64,000 bases of DNA from Favolaschia claudopus (taxonomy: Eukaryota; Basidiomycota; Agaricomycetes; Agaricales; Mycenaceae): assembly GCA_037176885.1 (NCBI GenBank), contig JAWWNJ010000019.1, forward strand, positions 2,046,001 to 2,110,000, written 5' to 3'. Numbering within the stretch: the first letter of the stretch is position 1; each line of letters begins with the position of its first letter. Positions 20,833 through 34,186 of this stretch are shown here, piece by piece. The notes under the pieces are model-generated. The model was not told where the DNA came from. It did not search any database and was given only the letters and a program-made list of their open reading frames with translations. Position numbers and translations under genes: made by a program.

Positions 20833-23800
20833 ACTCCCTGTATCAATAACCTTCGCATCCCAGCATCAAACTATACATCTCATGTACGCCCTCATCCATC
20901 CGCAGTCCTAGTCTCGTTGACCAAACTCAATTTCCTTCCTTCCCCAGATCATTGCTTTCAACTTTGCTACAACTCGTTTTAACATGCTCTCGCCTGCACC
21001 TAATAGTCTTTGTTCTGTATACTGTACCAGTAGGAAGTCGGCAAATTGTACGAAGGGGGTGTATGTAATACTCGAATGAAGTCATGTTTATCACTCTCGT
21101 GAACCCTGACAACGGTCGCCTTGTTCACATCTTGCCCGGATCTCCCTTGTTCATGGGAAGATGCCAATAAGATAAGGAAGGAGTCCAATTGGAGCCAGAG
21201 AACAGACGTTCTGCCTGTCAGGTTCTGTCTCGTCTCGTCTGTCTCGAGATCTATTCTTCTCTCGTCTGACTGTTCCGGGACCTGTGGGCAGTTCACCAGG
21301 CTTGTTCCTGACTTGACACGAAGACTTCGCGCCGTGATATCATTCTGTGATTCTATATTTCTCGGGGCATGCGCTGTGTCACCAGACTTTCAAGAGCCAC
21401 GTTTTGTGGAGAATCGTGAATGCTGTGTCTGCCGTTGTTCGGATTCTCGTCGGGTTTAATCCAAGGGACCGGTCGCGCGCGGGAGGTCTCGAAGACAAAA
21501 TATTCTGGAATCTCGGCCAGTGCACTGGGGCAACTGTTTACTGTGGAGCAGGCTCAAACATGACAGAGTTTCACGTACAGTACGTTATTGAACACCCTTA
21601 AATTCCATACTTACCAACTCCATCTATTTTTCCATGCAGATATCAGTATTTGGTAATTGGTTGTCGTGGAGGAATTTACCAGTCGTTTACCAGGGAAGCC
21701 GGGCAGCCGAATGACCCACTACTGGTCAGTCTTTTAATTTGGCTTGGATATTTCTGTGTCTGCGAAACATCGGCCACTGCACTCCAGCCCCTTTGATTGT
21801 TGACGAATCATGATCAATTCTGGAATTTCTAGCGAGGAAGGCGACAAGAAAGCGTACTGACAGCCTGTGGATGCCTGTGTCGGCCAGATAATAGGTTCGT
21901 GCAAGCCTTTCTCGGCTAGGACTGAGCTAAATTTGCTTCCCACCACGTAACACTTCCAACTCAGCGATTGTTGAATCTGTGACGGTGCCTCTGGAAAATT
22001 AGATCTGAAACCGACGTACTCACCCCATGCATGACGGTGGCAACAATACATTGTGCATGTTCAAATTCCTGGCTACCGCAATAGCACGAAATACGTGTGA
22101 GCGTCAGCGTGTGCTGTATGGGCGAGGCGGACTGGCGCGAGCTGTGCATCACTGAGAAGATCGAAGTTGTAAAATCTTCCCGATGTTGTTCTGTTCTTTA
22201 TCCGAAAAGAATTAGTCTACTGATAGATGGGTAGGTGGACGTCGGCGTCGTGCACCTACATAGAATGTCCGAGTCCGACTGACAGTCCTTCCATTCGGAA
22301 GAGCTGTTACAGAATCTCCCGACGGACCATGTCAAGTTGAGCATCGGCTTGCCACGGCGCAGCAACAAATGCGTGAAATTCCCTGTACTCGTGAGGAATT
22401 TAATTACGCGCTAGATAAGAAGGAGCATACCGCGGCAGCGCTTCTAGCGCGCCGAGCGGGATGCCGGGCGGGAATTTGTTACGGTGTCGTCAACAACGCC
22501 TGATGATGAATGCGATTGCCGACGCGACTGCGAATATTTGCCCCGATGGAGATGTCCCTTGGCTGTTCAGTCCTATTGGCCAAGCTGGGACGTGTTCATG
22601 GCCTTGGGTATGAGTGGATATCACTGAATGTATTTCCAAACAACGAACTGATTCTTTCCCCGTCATTACTTACTTTTTGGGGCTTCATCTATATAGATTG
22701 TAATTTGAGAAATCGGGTTTGTCAGTGGTGCATTATTGCTTATTGCAGAATAGCATCTGATCCAGCTCTGACTCCTCACCGAAAGGTCTGTAGCGACGAT
22801 GAATTAGGCGAAATATCGAGCAAGCTGGAATCCAGAAACTTCGCACCAAAAGTTGTATTATTTAACCGGGTCTAACGGCATCAGCTTCTTGGCCATTCGA
22901 TGCATTCACTATTTTCTTGGCTACCGAACGAGAATCTTGGAAGGTGCTGCAGGATACGCAACCCGTTGATATGTTGTGCACATCAGTTCGGCGTTTTCCG
23001 GTTCGGTGATGGCCCACCACTGGACCAAGTCATGCTTCCAGTAATATACTGAATCACATCTCATCCGACTCGGGCTTGAAGCCCAGTGAGAATCCCTTCT
23101 GGGCTGGTCTGCCCGGATACGCTGCAATCTGTGCACTTTCGGATCGCAGATTTGAGCATCTCAGCCCATCCGTCAACACCTCAGAACAGAAAATATAGAC
23201 TTTTTTTCTGGGCCGGCATGCTCCAATATGCTCAGCTATGCTATGCTCTGCGCTGGTCTGTCCTATGTGAATCCACTCAATTCATTGAATATAATTGAAT
23301 GTAATCCAATATTTTTCAATTCCACTACCTAATACACGATTCGAGAAATAGGAAAAAGACGCCAAGTCCCACCGTCCGCTACAAAGTCCAATCTCCTGCG
23401 TCCTCTACCCTCTCCCGCCAGAATAAAGTCCTGTTACCAGAGGGCAAGATCAGCGGCAGTAAAACTTCTGGCAGACAGGCAAGCTTACCCTGTCAACCAG
23501 CTTATTTCCGTCGGCCGATTTCTCGCGTCCGTTCATTGTCAAAGATAAGACTCGTCTTGCTATAAGACGGTGTTAGCGCAGGTATACCAAGCACGAAAAC
23601 CACCCTTACCTGCAGAATCATAGCAACCGGCAGCCCACAAACCATCCAAGGGCACGCCCATGTATGAAGCTAAAGAACAGCGTAAACATGGGGTGATGCC
23701 GATAAAGAGACGGCTTACCTCTTCTAGCCCCAGGCGACAACACAATTCAAAGCATAGTACGATGCGATATCTGACCTCCAGGGGCCGCATCCTCGACGAA

Positions 23801-26800
23801 TGCTACGGTATGTGAGAGCGATATAATTAACGACGCACTCATGATCATGGAAATTGCATTACTCACAGCTACCGTTTCCAGAAGTTGAGGCGAAAATGGC
23901 AAGCCAAAAATTAATACAAGCCGCATACCGTCAGTAAATCAAGCTAATAATTTCGGCAGTGAAGCTATCGTCTTTCGGTCGACGGTGACGCTATAAACAA
24001 CAGATCAGTGACTCGGAGGGGAAGGGAGCCGGTACCATTACCAACTCACACGAAGCGTGGCGCCGTAAGACTAGATTATTGGAGTCCCCGCCGGCGCGAA
24101 TGGAGAGCATAGCGCTTCAGAATGAAATAGTACCTATGAGGTGTTAGCTGTCAGCATAAGTGGTGGAAGAAGAAATGGCACCGAATACGAAACAAAAGGA
24201 AGCAGAACTATAGGCATCTGCCGCGCCTGAAGAGTATCAGTACGGTTTTTACAGCAAAGGAAGACGAGGTGAAGAACCAGGTAACGTACAAGCGAAGTGA
24301 TATGGTGGGAGAAGGAAGAGACCGAGGTTCAAAGAACAAGACGGAAAGAACGATATATGTTCAGCCAACACCTCGAAGGAGGCGACGGCAGGCTGGCGGA
24401 AGGCGCACCGACGGTGATTAGATAGAGCGAAAGAGAGAGGAAAATCAAGAAAGAATGAGGCCGCACCTTTTCCGTTGCCAATGTTCGTCTGTCTCGTGGC
24501 CGCCGCTAAAGAGTGCGTGAATCGCGCTAGGAACAGTGTCACCGCCGTGGTATTCTTGACGAAGAATTGACTTTGCAGTATCCTATGGTGGGCCGCGTCA
24601 CAAGTCAGCGGCGAGATGAAGTGCGAACGACAAAGATTTACCAATACGACATGGCGCGGGAGAGCTTGAATTGTGCAGGGAGCAGGCTTCGCAGGTGGGG
24701 GCGCCGGGCAGCTTGCTGTCGGGAGTATCAAAGGCGAACGTAGGGAAGAAAGCGAACAGACAACGCGGACGGACAACGGACTACAGTGCGGCACTCGGGA
24801 GAGGACTTGGAGATGGTGGTGGTACGGGAACAAGATGCATTTCAAACTCCGACCGTCTCCCGGCGCGTCTTGGACGTGTTCCCACGCTGCGTTGGGCCGT
24901 CGAAAGCGCACTGAAAGCGCATTCGGAAGTCTCCGAAGTCGGGTGCAAGTCGGTTGCCAAGACTTTCATTCAGAAATGGTCAGTTTCTTGGGATAAATAT
25001 AGAATTCTTGGATATTCTGATATGCTGTTCAGCAGATTTCAGCAGATGCAGCGGATCTGCCCATGTTTGAGCATACCCGCCCAGACGGGATTTTCACTGG
25101 GCTTGAAGCTTGAAGAAGAAGACAGTTCTTGAGCGCTGAGTGAGTCTGCGAGCTAGAAGCATGCTGTGCGGCTTAACCAATCAGATCAAGATGTTGCACT
25201 AGAGGATACTTATACCGAATCAGAGGATGGATATATATCAAAGAAGCAGACCGACTCGCTGAGTGAGACGGGAGTTATCTTTCCATATTCAACCCTTCGA
25301 CACGGAATCGAAATCGAAGCGTGGTTGAAATACAGTACCTGTGAACCAATGTTGCGCAATGAATCACAGTAATGTACAACACATTACACTTACAAATTAT
25401 TACCGACGAGTAACAATGTGATTTTACCGGAGTCGGAAGGAATCATCGGGAGTCCGTTCTTCTTGGAAGTGAACGGGCGTCTATTGCCGAGGAAATGGAA
25501 CAAACCAAGAAAATAGCATCCTTGCGGCAAAGCGATAACTATGGCTTGATTTGAAGCGGTGTATCCGGTCGACAGCAGGGCTGGTACGCTGCTACTCCGC
25601 ACCCCGGAATTCATCAGAGGTACTACAGCAGTAGAAAAGAAGTTCGTCTAGCCTCGGATGTTGCCGAGTTGGACTCAGCAGCCCGAAAATTCGATATTGA
25701 AAAAAACAATTGACGGCAGATCTTGGAACTATCTTGGAGCTGAAATACCAATGAGAGATGTATTAATATCACTTACGGATCCTTCTCTTCCCACCCACAA
25801 GACTTGCCGCCCAGCGGTAAGAACCTAGAAGACCAGCACTTGATGTCAGTCACTCAGTTCGCAGCGCACCTTACGCGGCGGAACTTATCGCCGAGCTCAA
25901 GTACGGGCTTTACTTTTCGAGCATGGTCAGTTGCTTGCTGGGTAAATACGACGTGTCAATTTCGACCGTCTAGCGTGAGATTGGTTGTTGAACAGAGACC
26001 TTTGATCATGACTTTTCACGCCATTCGTAGGATATTCTTGCCAGAGAGGGCTTGTTCACATCAATCTGAAATTGTTCGCTGGGATGTGGCGGTTCAAGGG
26101 CCAGAGTTCAACCATAGCACGATCATAACGCCGTTGCGATTTGCTATTCCGAGCGTCTCGGGTTTTGGGGACGAATTTCCCGATCGAAGACTGAGTGAAC
26201 TGTCAGCGCGTCGACCTCGGAGGAGAACTGAGGTTGACATTACGAGGAGCGAGTACATTTGGCAAATCATGTCGGCGGACATAACTTAAGGATAGAGTTC
26301 CTCTCTACTTGACAAGAAGGATAGAGTTTGGATAAGATAATTAGCGGACAGAATCATGACAGATTGACGGAGTCAAACACGCTTCAACGAGACTCCGGTG
26401 CCTTACAGGTTGAACCAATATTGTACAGTGCCCTATTTTGTGGTGTGGGTAGATAGATCACTTGGCAACGCCGTTGATGACGCAGAATATCCAAAGCGCC
26501 GATCAGCATCCTGCACTGCTTATGAGGACGAGTAACGAGCCATGCATAGAAATGAGCATACATACCTGAATGACAGCGGTGACCGGCGTATCGAGTATGA
26601 ATAGACCAACCGCCCCGAGTGCCGGAACGGCGTCGATCGTTGCGAATTAACCGTTCTTTAACGAGATGGCGAGTCGGCGGTGCAACATCCCCTTTCGTTC
26701 ATCCTAATTCTCCTTTGCTCTCTTCCAGTGGCCATTTTGCCATCGCAAAACAATCGACTGCATTCACTGTGCTGTAGAGCGTGAGATTTCTGCAACACTT

Positions 26801-29800
26801 CTCCTCCTGAGTCCTGAGCTGGCCGAAGCTGGAATTAATTTCCGCTTCATTGCTGTAAACTGCGATACTGTGCATCAATATTTACTGCGGCGAATTTTCT
26901 TATATGTGGCCCACTGGATCATCCCCGACGACTGCTCGCCCTCATACCACGTCACTCTGTCTCCATGATTCTGCGCCGCTTTCCTACACTCGCCTTTTTT
27001 CTTTCGAACTTCAAACCTGAATTTTACCGGCTCGATCTCGCTCCCAGAGTCGCAATCATTTTTTTTCCATATTCTGGGCCGATGTCTAGGGGTTTCTTTT
27101 CCGCCATGCGCTGCCGGAGCGAAGCGGAGGCATGTCTTGTTTTAATAAAATTTCTTGACGGAAAGGCTGTCCAACCGGTGAGCCAAGTATAAGTAATGCC
27201 ATTCGGGTGCGGTCCGGGTTTCCAGCACTTGAACGAGAAGATGAGAGAGAGAGGAATTTCAGGAGGAAGGTCAGATTCTGAATCGAGAGCAGTACATACT
27301 TGTTGCGTGCGTGGACATCTCAAGCAGACTTGTTTTTGCCCAGGATGATCGACAAGGACCAGCAAGACAAGACAAGACATTTCGTTACATCGGGCAACCC
27401 CCGCCGGGCAAGCGCTGATTATGAATTTGGACGAGAACCACAGAGAACAGCCTGAAATTGGAACACAGCAACTCCGTCTCAACCTCAACATAAGTAACAA
27501 ATCGGAAATGACGAAGCGGTCCGATTCGAGACGAACAGATCAATACTGTACAGCCCACCGAAATCCGCTGCGGTGTTACGATTAGAATACGGCGCTATTA
27601 TTGACCATAGATTTTGGGACAGATGCACCGCCGACGCTGTATTATAATTGGACCAGATCCTTCGAGCATGCTCCAGTACTATGAGTCAGTGACTGACGAT
27701 TGATGTTTCTGGGCGAAGTACTTGACGAGACAACAGCAGTTGAGAGAGTCAGTGGTATCAAAGAGAGATTGGATGCCACGAATGTTCAAGGAGGAAGAGC
27801 ACTCTGAACGCCGAGTCGACTCGGCGGCGACGGGTTTTCTTGAAGGCTTTCGACGTCAGTGGTGTTGCGTTGGACTTGGTGCGATAGAATTGCAGCTCCT
27901 GTAATGCTTGCGTACTGAGCGTCCAAGATTGTCTGAGCGTTTGTGGCTTTATTTTTGGTCCTGTATCGCGGAACGTCGTCTGTAAAGCAAGGGAGGTGGA
28001 CTTCAGGACAGTGGCGGAAGGAAAGGATCGCAAGGCACGTGAGTGTGGAAACCGATCAGTGATCCCAATAGCGCCGGCAATAGCCGGCAACCGTCAAATT
28101 GCTGCCACAGAGACAATTTTCAAGTTTGCGCCTTTCTCTCGGAGTGCGCTCACAATTTCACCGGAAGGGGCTTCGGCCGCAGTTGTACGGACTTCTCCTC
28201 CCAGCTCCTTCCAAAACGGCCATCGACCAACTCTTTTTTCCTGATTTTCTCAACAGTGCTCATCCAGAGACTGGGTCATGTCACTCGATTCTCTAAGCGT
28301 TCCGTCTATAGATCTCAGAGATACTCTGTAACACTGATGAACAATTAAACTTCCGAATAGCTCGCTCGGCCTCGTTGTCGTTGATCTCGTCGGACTACCG
28401 TCTACTGCCGTCCACCCTGAATCTCGGACGCCGACGTCCAGAAATCTGCCACATATCTGGAGAACTTTCAAGAGGACATATGTACATTCCTTGCTCACCA
28501 TACTCAATGCAGTATAAAAGACTTGGATCACTGGATGTTATCCTTAACAAACATCGTGTCGCCTGTCTACCTGTCGTTTCCGCTCCACGACAGTCTAGCA
28601 TTTCGGGCCCGACAGTCGGGTTCTACTTTTACTTTGCCTCCGATGTTCGCCGATGTATGATATATCAGTGCGTCAAGCATTTTTCGTTCCATCGAATTTA
28701 ACCTTCGGTAGGAATTAGTACTAATTCTGAGGTTTACAGGCGACGAAGAGCAGTCCCAGATTTCGAAGTCGTCGTTCTAAGTACTTATCTCAGAATCAGG
28801 ACTTCGGCGCAGCCTGATGTCCGCGGGAGTCCCTACACGGATCCCACTCATGTTCATTTTGCAGCCTTTTCTGATTACTGAAAGCACGCACAGAACATGA
28901 GGCTCTTACGTGCACCGTCTCCGAATTCGAAGCGGAGATTCGATCCTCCTTCGTCATGATTTTCCTCGCTTCCCTTCGATAGCCTTCGATCTCCCTTCTC
29001 GTTTTCCGGATCCGCGGGGTACAGGAAAGGTTGTGGGTGAATCGTTGAAGCATGGGCCGCGGAATGCTCGAAGTGTACCCCACAAGTCTGGTAATTGTCT
29101 CCACAAAATCGCTACTGGGGCCGGTTGTCAGTGCAGGTGACAAGCAAGCTCTTTCTTGAATCGCTAGATGTGGTACTTATTGTCTCGATTCTACAACGAT
29201 TCAATTCGGATACCTCGTGGTCTGTGCGTTCCTTGATAAGTGTTTCTGTTGAAACTGATATATACAAGCTTTATATCTTGCCTGATTTTTCCTGTGCAGC
29301 CTGAGTAACAAGTCAGCTACTTATCTTTCCGGGAGACATTTATGCCGCCACTTCCATTCCGTGTGTAAGCCGCCTAGCCCAGATCGCAACCATTGGCATT
29401 CTATGTTAACTATCGTTTCATCAGCTTCAGTATACTGACAGTCTTACACAAAGGCCGAAGGGACTGCGGCGCAAAGAAAACCCGGTTGTTATACTTTTGG
29501 AGCTAAGGGCCGCCCACGAAGTTGAACCTTCTTTAAACTGACGTTCACAACTTTTTTGGCCGCGGCGAAGATTATGCTGGTTTCGAGCATCGTCTTGCTT
29601 TGAATGGTTGAAGAAGATTGGCGGCACAAGAACGATGAGGAGTATCAGTTTGGAAGTTAAACTGATCACGAAGTCCGTGGCCGTTCGGTGAACGAATAGC
29701 ACCGAGGCAAAGTTAGTCAGAGCGCTGATTTGAAGTTGTACTTACTTCGGTAAAAGGACGATAACGAGTAAGAACGCTTCTTATGTATCCCATGAAACTC

Positions 29801-31849
29801 AAGCTGATTCGGAATCCGCAGGCTCAACGCAACCCATTCGGTGGATGAACAACACCGAGGCAAAACTTAGTCAATGCGGTGATAGGTCTTGTTCTTTGCT
29901 TTGCGCCACCATGTGGTGGGCGCTGGCCGGCATCTGCTGGCACACACGGGGAAATTAACGCCGTATCGAGCGTGAGGCTTCATGATTCCCCCATAGGTCA
30001 GAAGAGGAATATAATCTTCCCGCAAAAGGTTTAGTTTAGTCGACTTTTGCTTGGGAAGGTTGAAGGTAGAACTATTGATACAAGAATTAGCTTGTGATTA
30101 TTGCATATTCCGTCTTGAATAGATGCCTGCAGTGGCCGTTCTTCATCTTCGGAACTATGCAAGTTCGAAAGAACTGCGTCTCGGGAAAGGTATAATTCGT
30201 CAGGATTCCACTGTGATTACAGAATAAGTAGGAAAAAAATAAGCTCACATATAGACAGACAGGGATTAGACTGATTCGAGCGACCGCTACTTCCTCGTTT
30301 GAAACACTTTTCTCCACCAGACAAATTATTTCGGACGGCAGGAGGCTCGAATCAAAATCCAAAATCCAAACCGGTTCATCTCAAGGCCCTCTCGACCTCC
30401 TGGTCTTCATGAGGCAATCAGGAGTGCTTGCTCTGAATGAAGCCGAAATATTGCAACTCAATCTCCAGGACCGTTTTGTCATGCTAGTTGGGTTCAACTC
30501 GGAACAAGCCGGAGCGGCGAATGCCGTGAGAAAACCTCAGTTTTTGCTTGTTTGTTTTCAAAGCTTTTTTTGCTCTTTCACCATGACCACGGCCGCAAGG
30601 TCGCAATGCTCGTTCCGCACAGGACTCACCGTCCGTACTCGAGCGGGAAGGTCTGAGCTCTCTAGTCCCCTCGATCCGTCCTCGCTGGACGCGGCTCATA
30701 AGTACTAGCCAAGGGACGCACAAGAAATCCCCTTCGCCATCGCGGAGCCCAAAGATCTCGCATGAAGGAGGGACAAGAGCAGTGGCGGCAGTTGAGAGCG
30801 TCTCGGGACATGGGAGATACGTATTCCTTTGACACATCATCTTCTTCTTCCTCGCGTTATCGGCGCCAGACTAATCGGTCCTTGTTTCGAAGACAAAGGC
30901 CGAACGGGGCGTCGTGTCCGTGGCCAAGGGCGTTGCGCCGTGGCCCACGACGGCGTCCCGGAGTCGGCTCTCATGCATGTGAGACCCCCACCCTGCGTCC
31001 TCAGCTCATTTTTTGCACAAGTCGCAAGACAAGTGTCACCCCCCATAGTGTCCAAGTGTCATGCGACTTGGCTCTGTTCGCGTCCCGATCTAAGGATCTC
31101 ATTCTGGCCGTCGCTGACAGCGCGCAGAGGACACCAGCAATGGCCCACACGCTTTTGCTGCGTGTTGCAAAAAAATCTGCTGTGTGCTGCGGGGTGCGGC
31201 GTACGAGGCGCGTTGATGGTTGTTGTCATTGTGGGCGTGTTCTTTCCTTTAGCGCACTTTGCGGCGCACGGCTACTTTGGCCAGGGTTGTCGTGCAACTC
31301 GATTCAGACTACTCTGTGGCCGTGGTCATGAAACAAGTTTTCGTTCTTTTTTATCTCTTCGTGAGATCTTCGGCTTTTCGCCATACGTGTCTCTTCGCAG
31401 ACGGACCTTCTGTCGTTGTGATTGTCTTGGGTGAGTACTCGTCGAGCGTCAGATCTAGCTTCGGACACTAAGTCATTCTGTATTCTAGATGTTTTTGGTG
31501 GAGTGTGTCGCCGCTCCGGATTCATGAGGCAGATTTGCCTGTGGCCCCGGTTCCCCCTCTCTGTGACCAAGGTTCTGCTTTCTGCATATACTTCGTTACT
31601 ATATTGCTGTACGCTATAGGTACTATACAGATAACATGTATCCGTATCATCTTTCCAATATGTCGTACTCCTCAAGTTACCTTTGAGCCACCGATTAAGC
31701 ACGCCTCCGACCTACCAAGTATTCTGGTACTTGATCCTCGACGAGGAGTTGTTGACTTTAGTGACGACATCCAGACCAGCAGGGATGGCAAGGTCTTCGA
31801 ACGATACTCGACTCCCCCGAACCTCATATAGCTTTGACGGCAATTATCA
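20833..31849. other. 11-kb stretch with no recognised gene
   Basis: Only short frames are present and none matches a family I know. The best candidates are a minus-strand exon pair around 24650-24470, where a GT-AG intron ending CACCATAG at about 24587 joins two coding-like pieces; a plus-strand piece at 21347-21660 (CTGATVYCGAGSNMTEFHVQ, then a possible intron); 25804-26289(+); and 27758-28090(-). All are weak. An imperfect direct repeat of about 40 bp lies at 29690-29730 and 29843-29884. The region may hold decayed genes, long non-coding RNA or genes with very short exons. Confidence 0.35.
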
Positions 31850-31975
31850 TGCGCAAACCCTCCGCCAAATAATCATATGCTTGGTAAGGACTCGTTCAAA
31901 AATCCACCGAAAAACTCATCGCATTTACCGATGACCGGGAACCTCCCTTGAATGTTCTCACTAAACCAGCGAAGG

Positions 31976-32035
31976 CTTGGTAACGCGCTCCGACGTCCAG
32001 CAGGCTCGTGTTACGCGTCGCAGCGAGTTTAAATA
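31976..32035 (+). promoter_or_regulatory. promoter of epoxide hydrolase copy 1
   Basis: CTTGGTAACGCGC (31976-31988) precedes a TATA box TTTAAATA at 32028-32035, 53 nt before the ATG. Both elements are conserved in front of copy 2. Confidence 0.6.
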
Positions 32036-32087
32036 TGCATATGCAGGAAACGAAGCATAACTTTTTTCAATCTCATTCTCTCCTCTG

Positions 32088-33712
32088 ATGTTTCTCGGCG
32101 GTGTCGCTCCGCTACTAGTACTCCTTCCCTTCACCTCTCTCATTCTTCTTGTCGCTGCTATGGCCGAACACTCCAACAACAAATTCAACCTCAAACCCTT
32201 CCACATTAATCTCTCCACGCCATTCTCGCACCTCAAAACCCTCGTCCAGCAAACCCGCCTTCCGGAGAAAGCTTTATATGATGTGGGCCCGGAGAAGGGC
32301 ATGCAGCTCGATGTTCTGAAAGAGCTGAAAAACGAATGGGTTGGCTCGTATGATTGGGCGAAGGAAGAAGGGGAGTTGAATAGGTGTGTTTCGATCCGAC
32401 AAAATTTTCGTGTTTGAGAAAGACTCACGCTGGACATCGTCAGTGTGAACCATTTCACCGCGGAAGTCGAGAACATCACGGTGCATTTCGTGCACGAAAA
32501 GTCCAAAGACGCGAACGCGATTCCGGTTATTTTGCTCCACGGCTGGCCAGGCGAGTACATATTTCTCAAGTCGAAACCTCCACTGGATTTCAAAACTCAA
32601 TTCATTTCCATATATAATATACAGGCTCCTTCCACGAATACCTCCCCGTCGTGAAACCATTGACTGAGACATCGTCCACGGGTGTATCGTATCACGTCGT
32701 CGTCCCTTCCCTCCCGGGTTTCTCGTTCTCCTCAGCACCTCCGCTTACCTGGACCATCAACGACACCGGTAGGATATTCAACACGCTTATGACGAAGGTG
32801 CTGGGGTATGAGCGGTATGCTTTGCATGGTTCGGATTGGGTGGGTTCATTGTTCTATCCCGTCAGATTACATGTATCATCGCTAACCGATGATTATTTTC
32901 TCTATCAATCTGGATAGGGCTCTGGCGTAGGCTACTCCATGTACAACTCCTTCAACGCCTCCGTCCGTGCGGCGCACTTTGTCTTCCTGCCCTTCCTACC
33001 GCCCTCGTTGGCGGAGATCAAGGAGAACAATATCACTTTGACGGACGATCAGAAGGTTACAGTTGGCAGGGTGGAGGAGTGGAATGCGAGTGATAATGGG
33101 TATTTCGTTGTGCAGGCTACGAAGGTGAGTGGCCTTGATATCTATGGGGAAACCTGGCTTATTAGTACATTCAACGCGTATGCAGCCCAACGACATCGGG
33201 TTGGCGTTGTACGACAATCCCATTGGAATTTTGGCTTATGTCGGCGCGGAAGTTCTACGCTGTACGTTCTTCTCCTCTTGCCTGACTTAGACTCACTCAA
33301 CGCGCAGGGTCCGACCCCCGCGCAGGCACCCCTCCCTCCCTTCTCAACTCCACCAACCTCCTCACCCTCGTATCCCTTTACCACCTCACCCACACCTTCC
33401 TCTCCTCCGTCTGGATCTACGCGCAAAACGCCAACGCCCTCGGCACCACATACACGAAAGCTGCCACAGACGCACCGATGCTGTTTACGCAGTATAAGTA
33501 TAATGTGGGATTTTGGCCGGAGGTGTATGTGGAGAAGGTTGGGAACCTCGTAGCGTATAATGGTGCGTCTTTGATTCGACTTTGTCTGCGCTTGGGATGG
33601 AATTTGATTGCTCTTTGAAGCACACGATTTTGGAGGGCACTTCCCCGGGCTGGATAACCCGCCTGCGTTGATTGAAGATATAAGGAGCATGGCGAAATAT
33701 TTCAAAGCATGA
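32088..33712 (+). CDS. EHN-type epoxide hydrolase, copy 1
   Basis: Exons 32088-32383, 32444-32550, 32625-32839, 32918-33124, 33186-33261, 33308-33562 and 33621-33712 join in phase to give 415 aa. A hydrophobic N-terminus (about residues 5-24) suggests a signal peptide or membrane anchor. The epoxide hydrolase N-terminal (EHN) domain follows (PFHINLS, LKTLVQQTRLPEKA, EWVGSYDW). The alpha/beta-hydrolase core has the oxyanion motif HGWPG (about 131), the nucleophile Asp in HGSDWGSG (about 205) and the catalytic His in HDFGGHFPGLDNP (about 392). Enzymes of this microsomal/juvenile-hormone type open epoxides to diols; the substrate is unknown. The intron after exon 2 starts with GC rather than GT (GCGAGT...CAG), and its equivalent in copy 2 starts with GT. 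Copy 2 follows 475 bp downstream. Confidence 0.92.
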
Positions 33713-34072
33713 TGGGAGGAGTAGCGTATCCACCCGAAATCGCGTCTATAGATTGCTTTCCTTGATCTGGTATAGAGTTTAATTATTCGTTGAAAAGATT
33801 ATTGACTCTGCCTGCTTGTCGCATCTGCTCGAGGAGCCGTTTCGTTAGAGTACGAGTGATCATTGACGGCTCGTTAATGGTGAGACGTTCTAGAATCAAT
33901 GCTTCGATATGACTCAACTCTGACCATTATAAATGTACTTAGAAATGCTCCGCAAAAGAGCTTGGTAAGGAGTCTTTCAAAACAACCCAGAGATCATCTA
34001 ATTCCCGATAACCCGGAACATCTCGGCTCTCAATTGAATTCAACCTTCTCACCACTAGCAAACCAGTGAACG

Positions 34073-34128
34073 TTTGGTAACGCGCGAGACTTGAAGCGGT
34101 CGCGTACACGACCCTACGCGTTTAAATA
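34073..34128 (+). promoter_or_regulatory. promoter of epoxide hydrolase copy 2
   Basis: TTTGGTAACGCGC at 34073-34085 and TATA box TTTAAATA at 34121-34128, 59 nt before the ATG; same layout as copy 1. Confidence 0.6.
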
Positions 34129-34186
34129 GTGAAGAAGGTCGGAAAAAGTTTCGAACAATTATCCTCCATTCATATTCTCTCCTTCA

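Larger units (their letters stand above)
31850..33800 (+). repeat. tandem duplication unit, copy 1
   Basis: Matches the unit at 33940-35850 through the epoxide hydrolase exons and about 240 nt upstream. Shared upstream blocks include CTTGGTAAGGA and TTGGTAACGCGC, in the same order and at similar spacing. Introns are much more diverged than exons. Confidence 0.8.

Noticed and set aside
24249..24911. 220-codon minus-strand frame
   Set aside because: CT-rich and interrupted by a convincing GT-AG intron whose removal changes the frame; no complete model could be built.
30484..31434. Overlapping 100-200-codon frames on both strands
   Set aside because: No family resemblance, no consistent splice sites and mutually exclusive strands.
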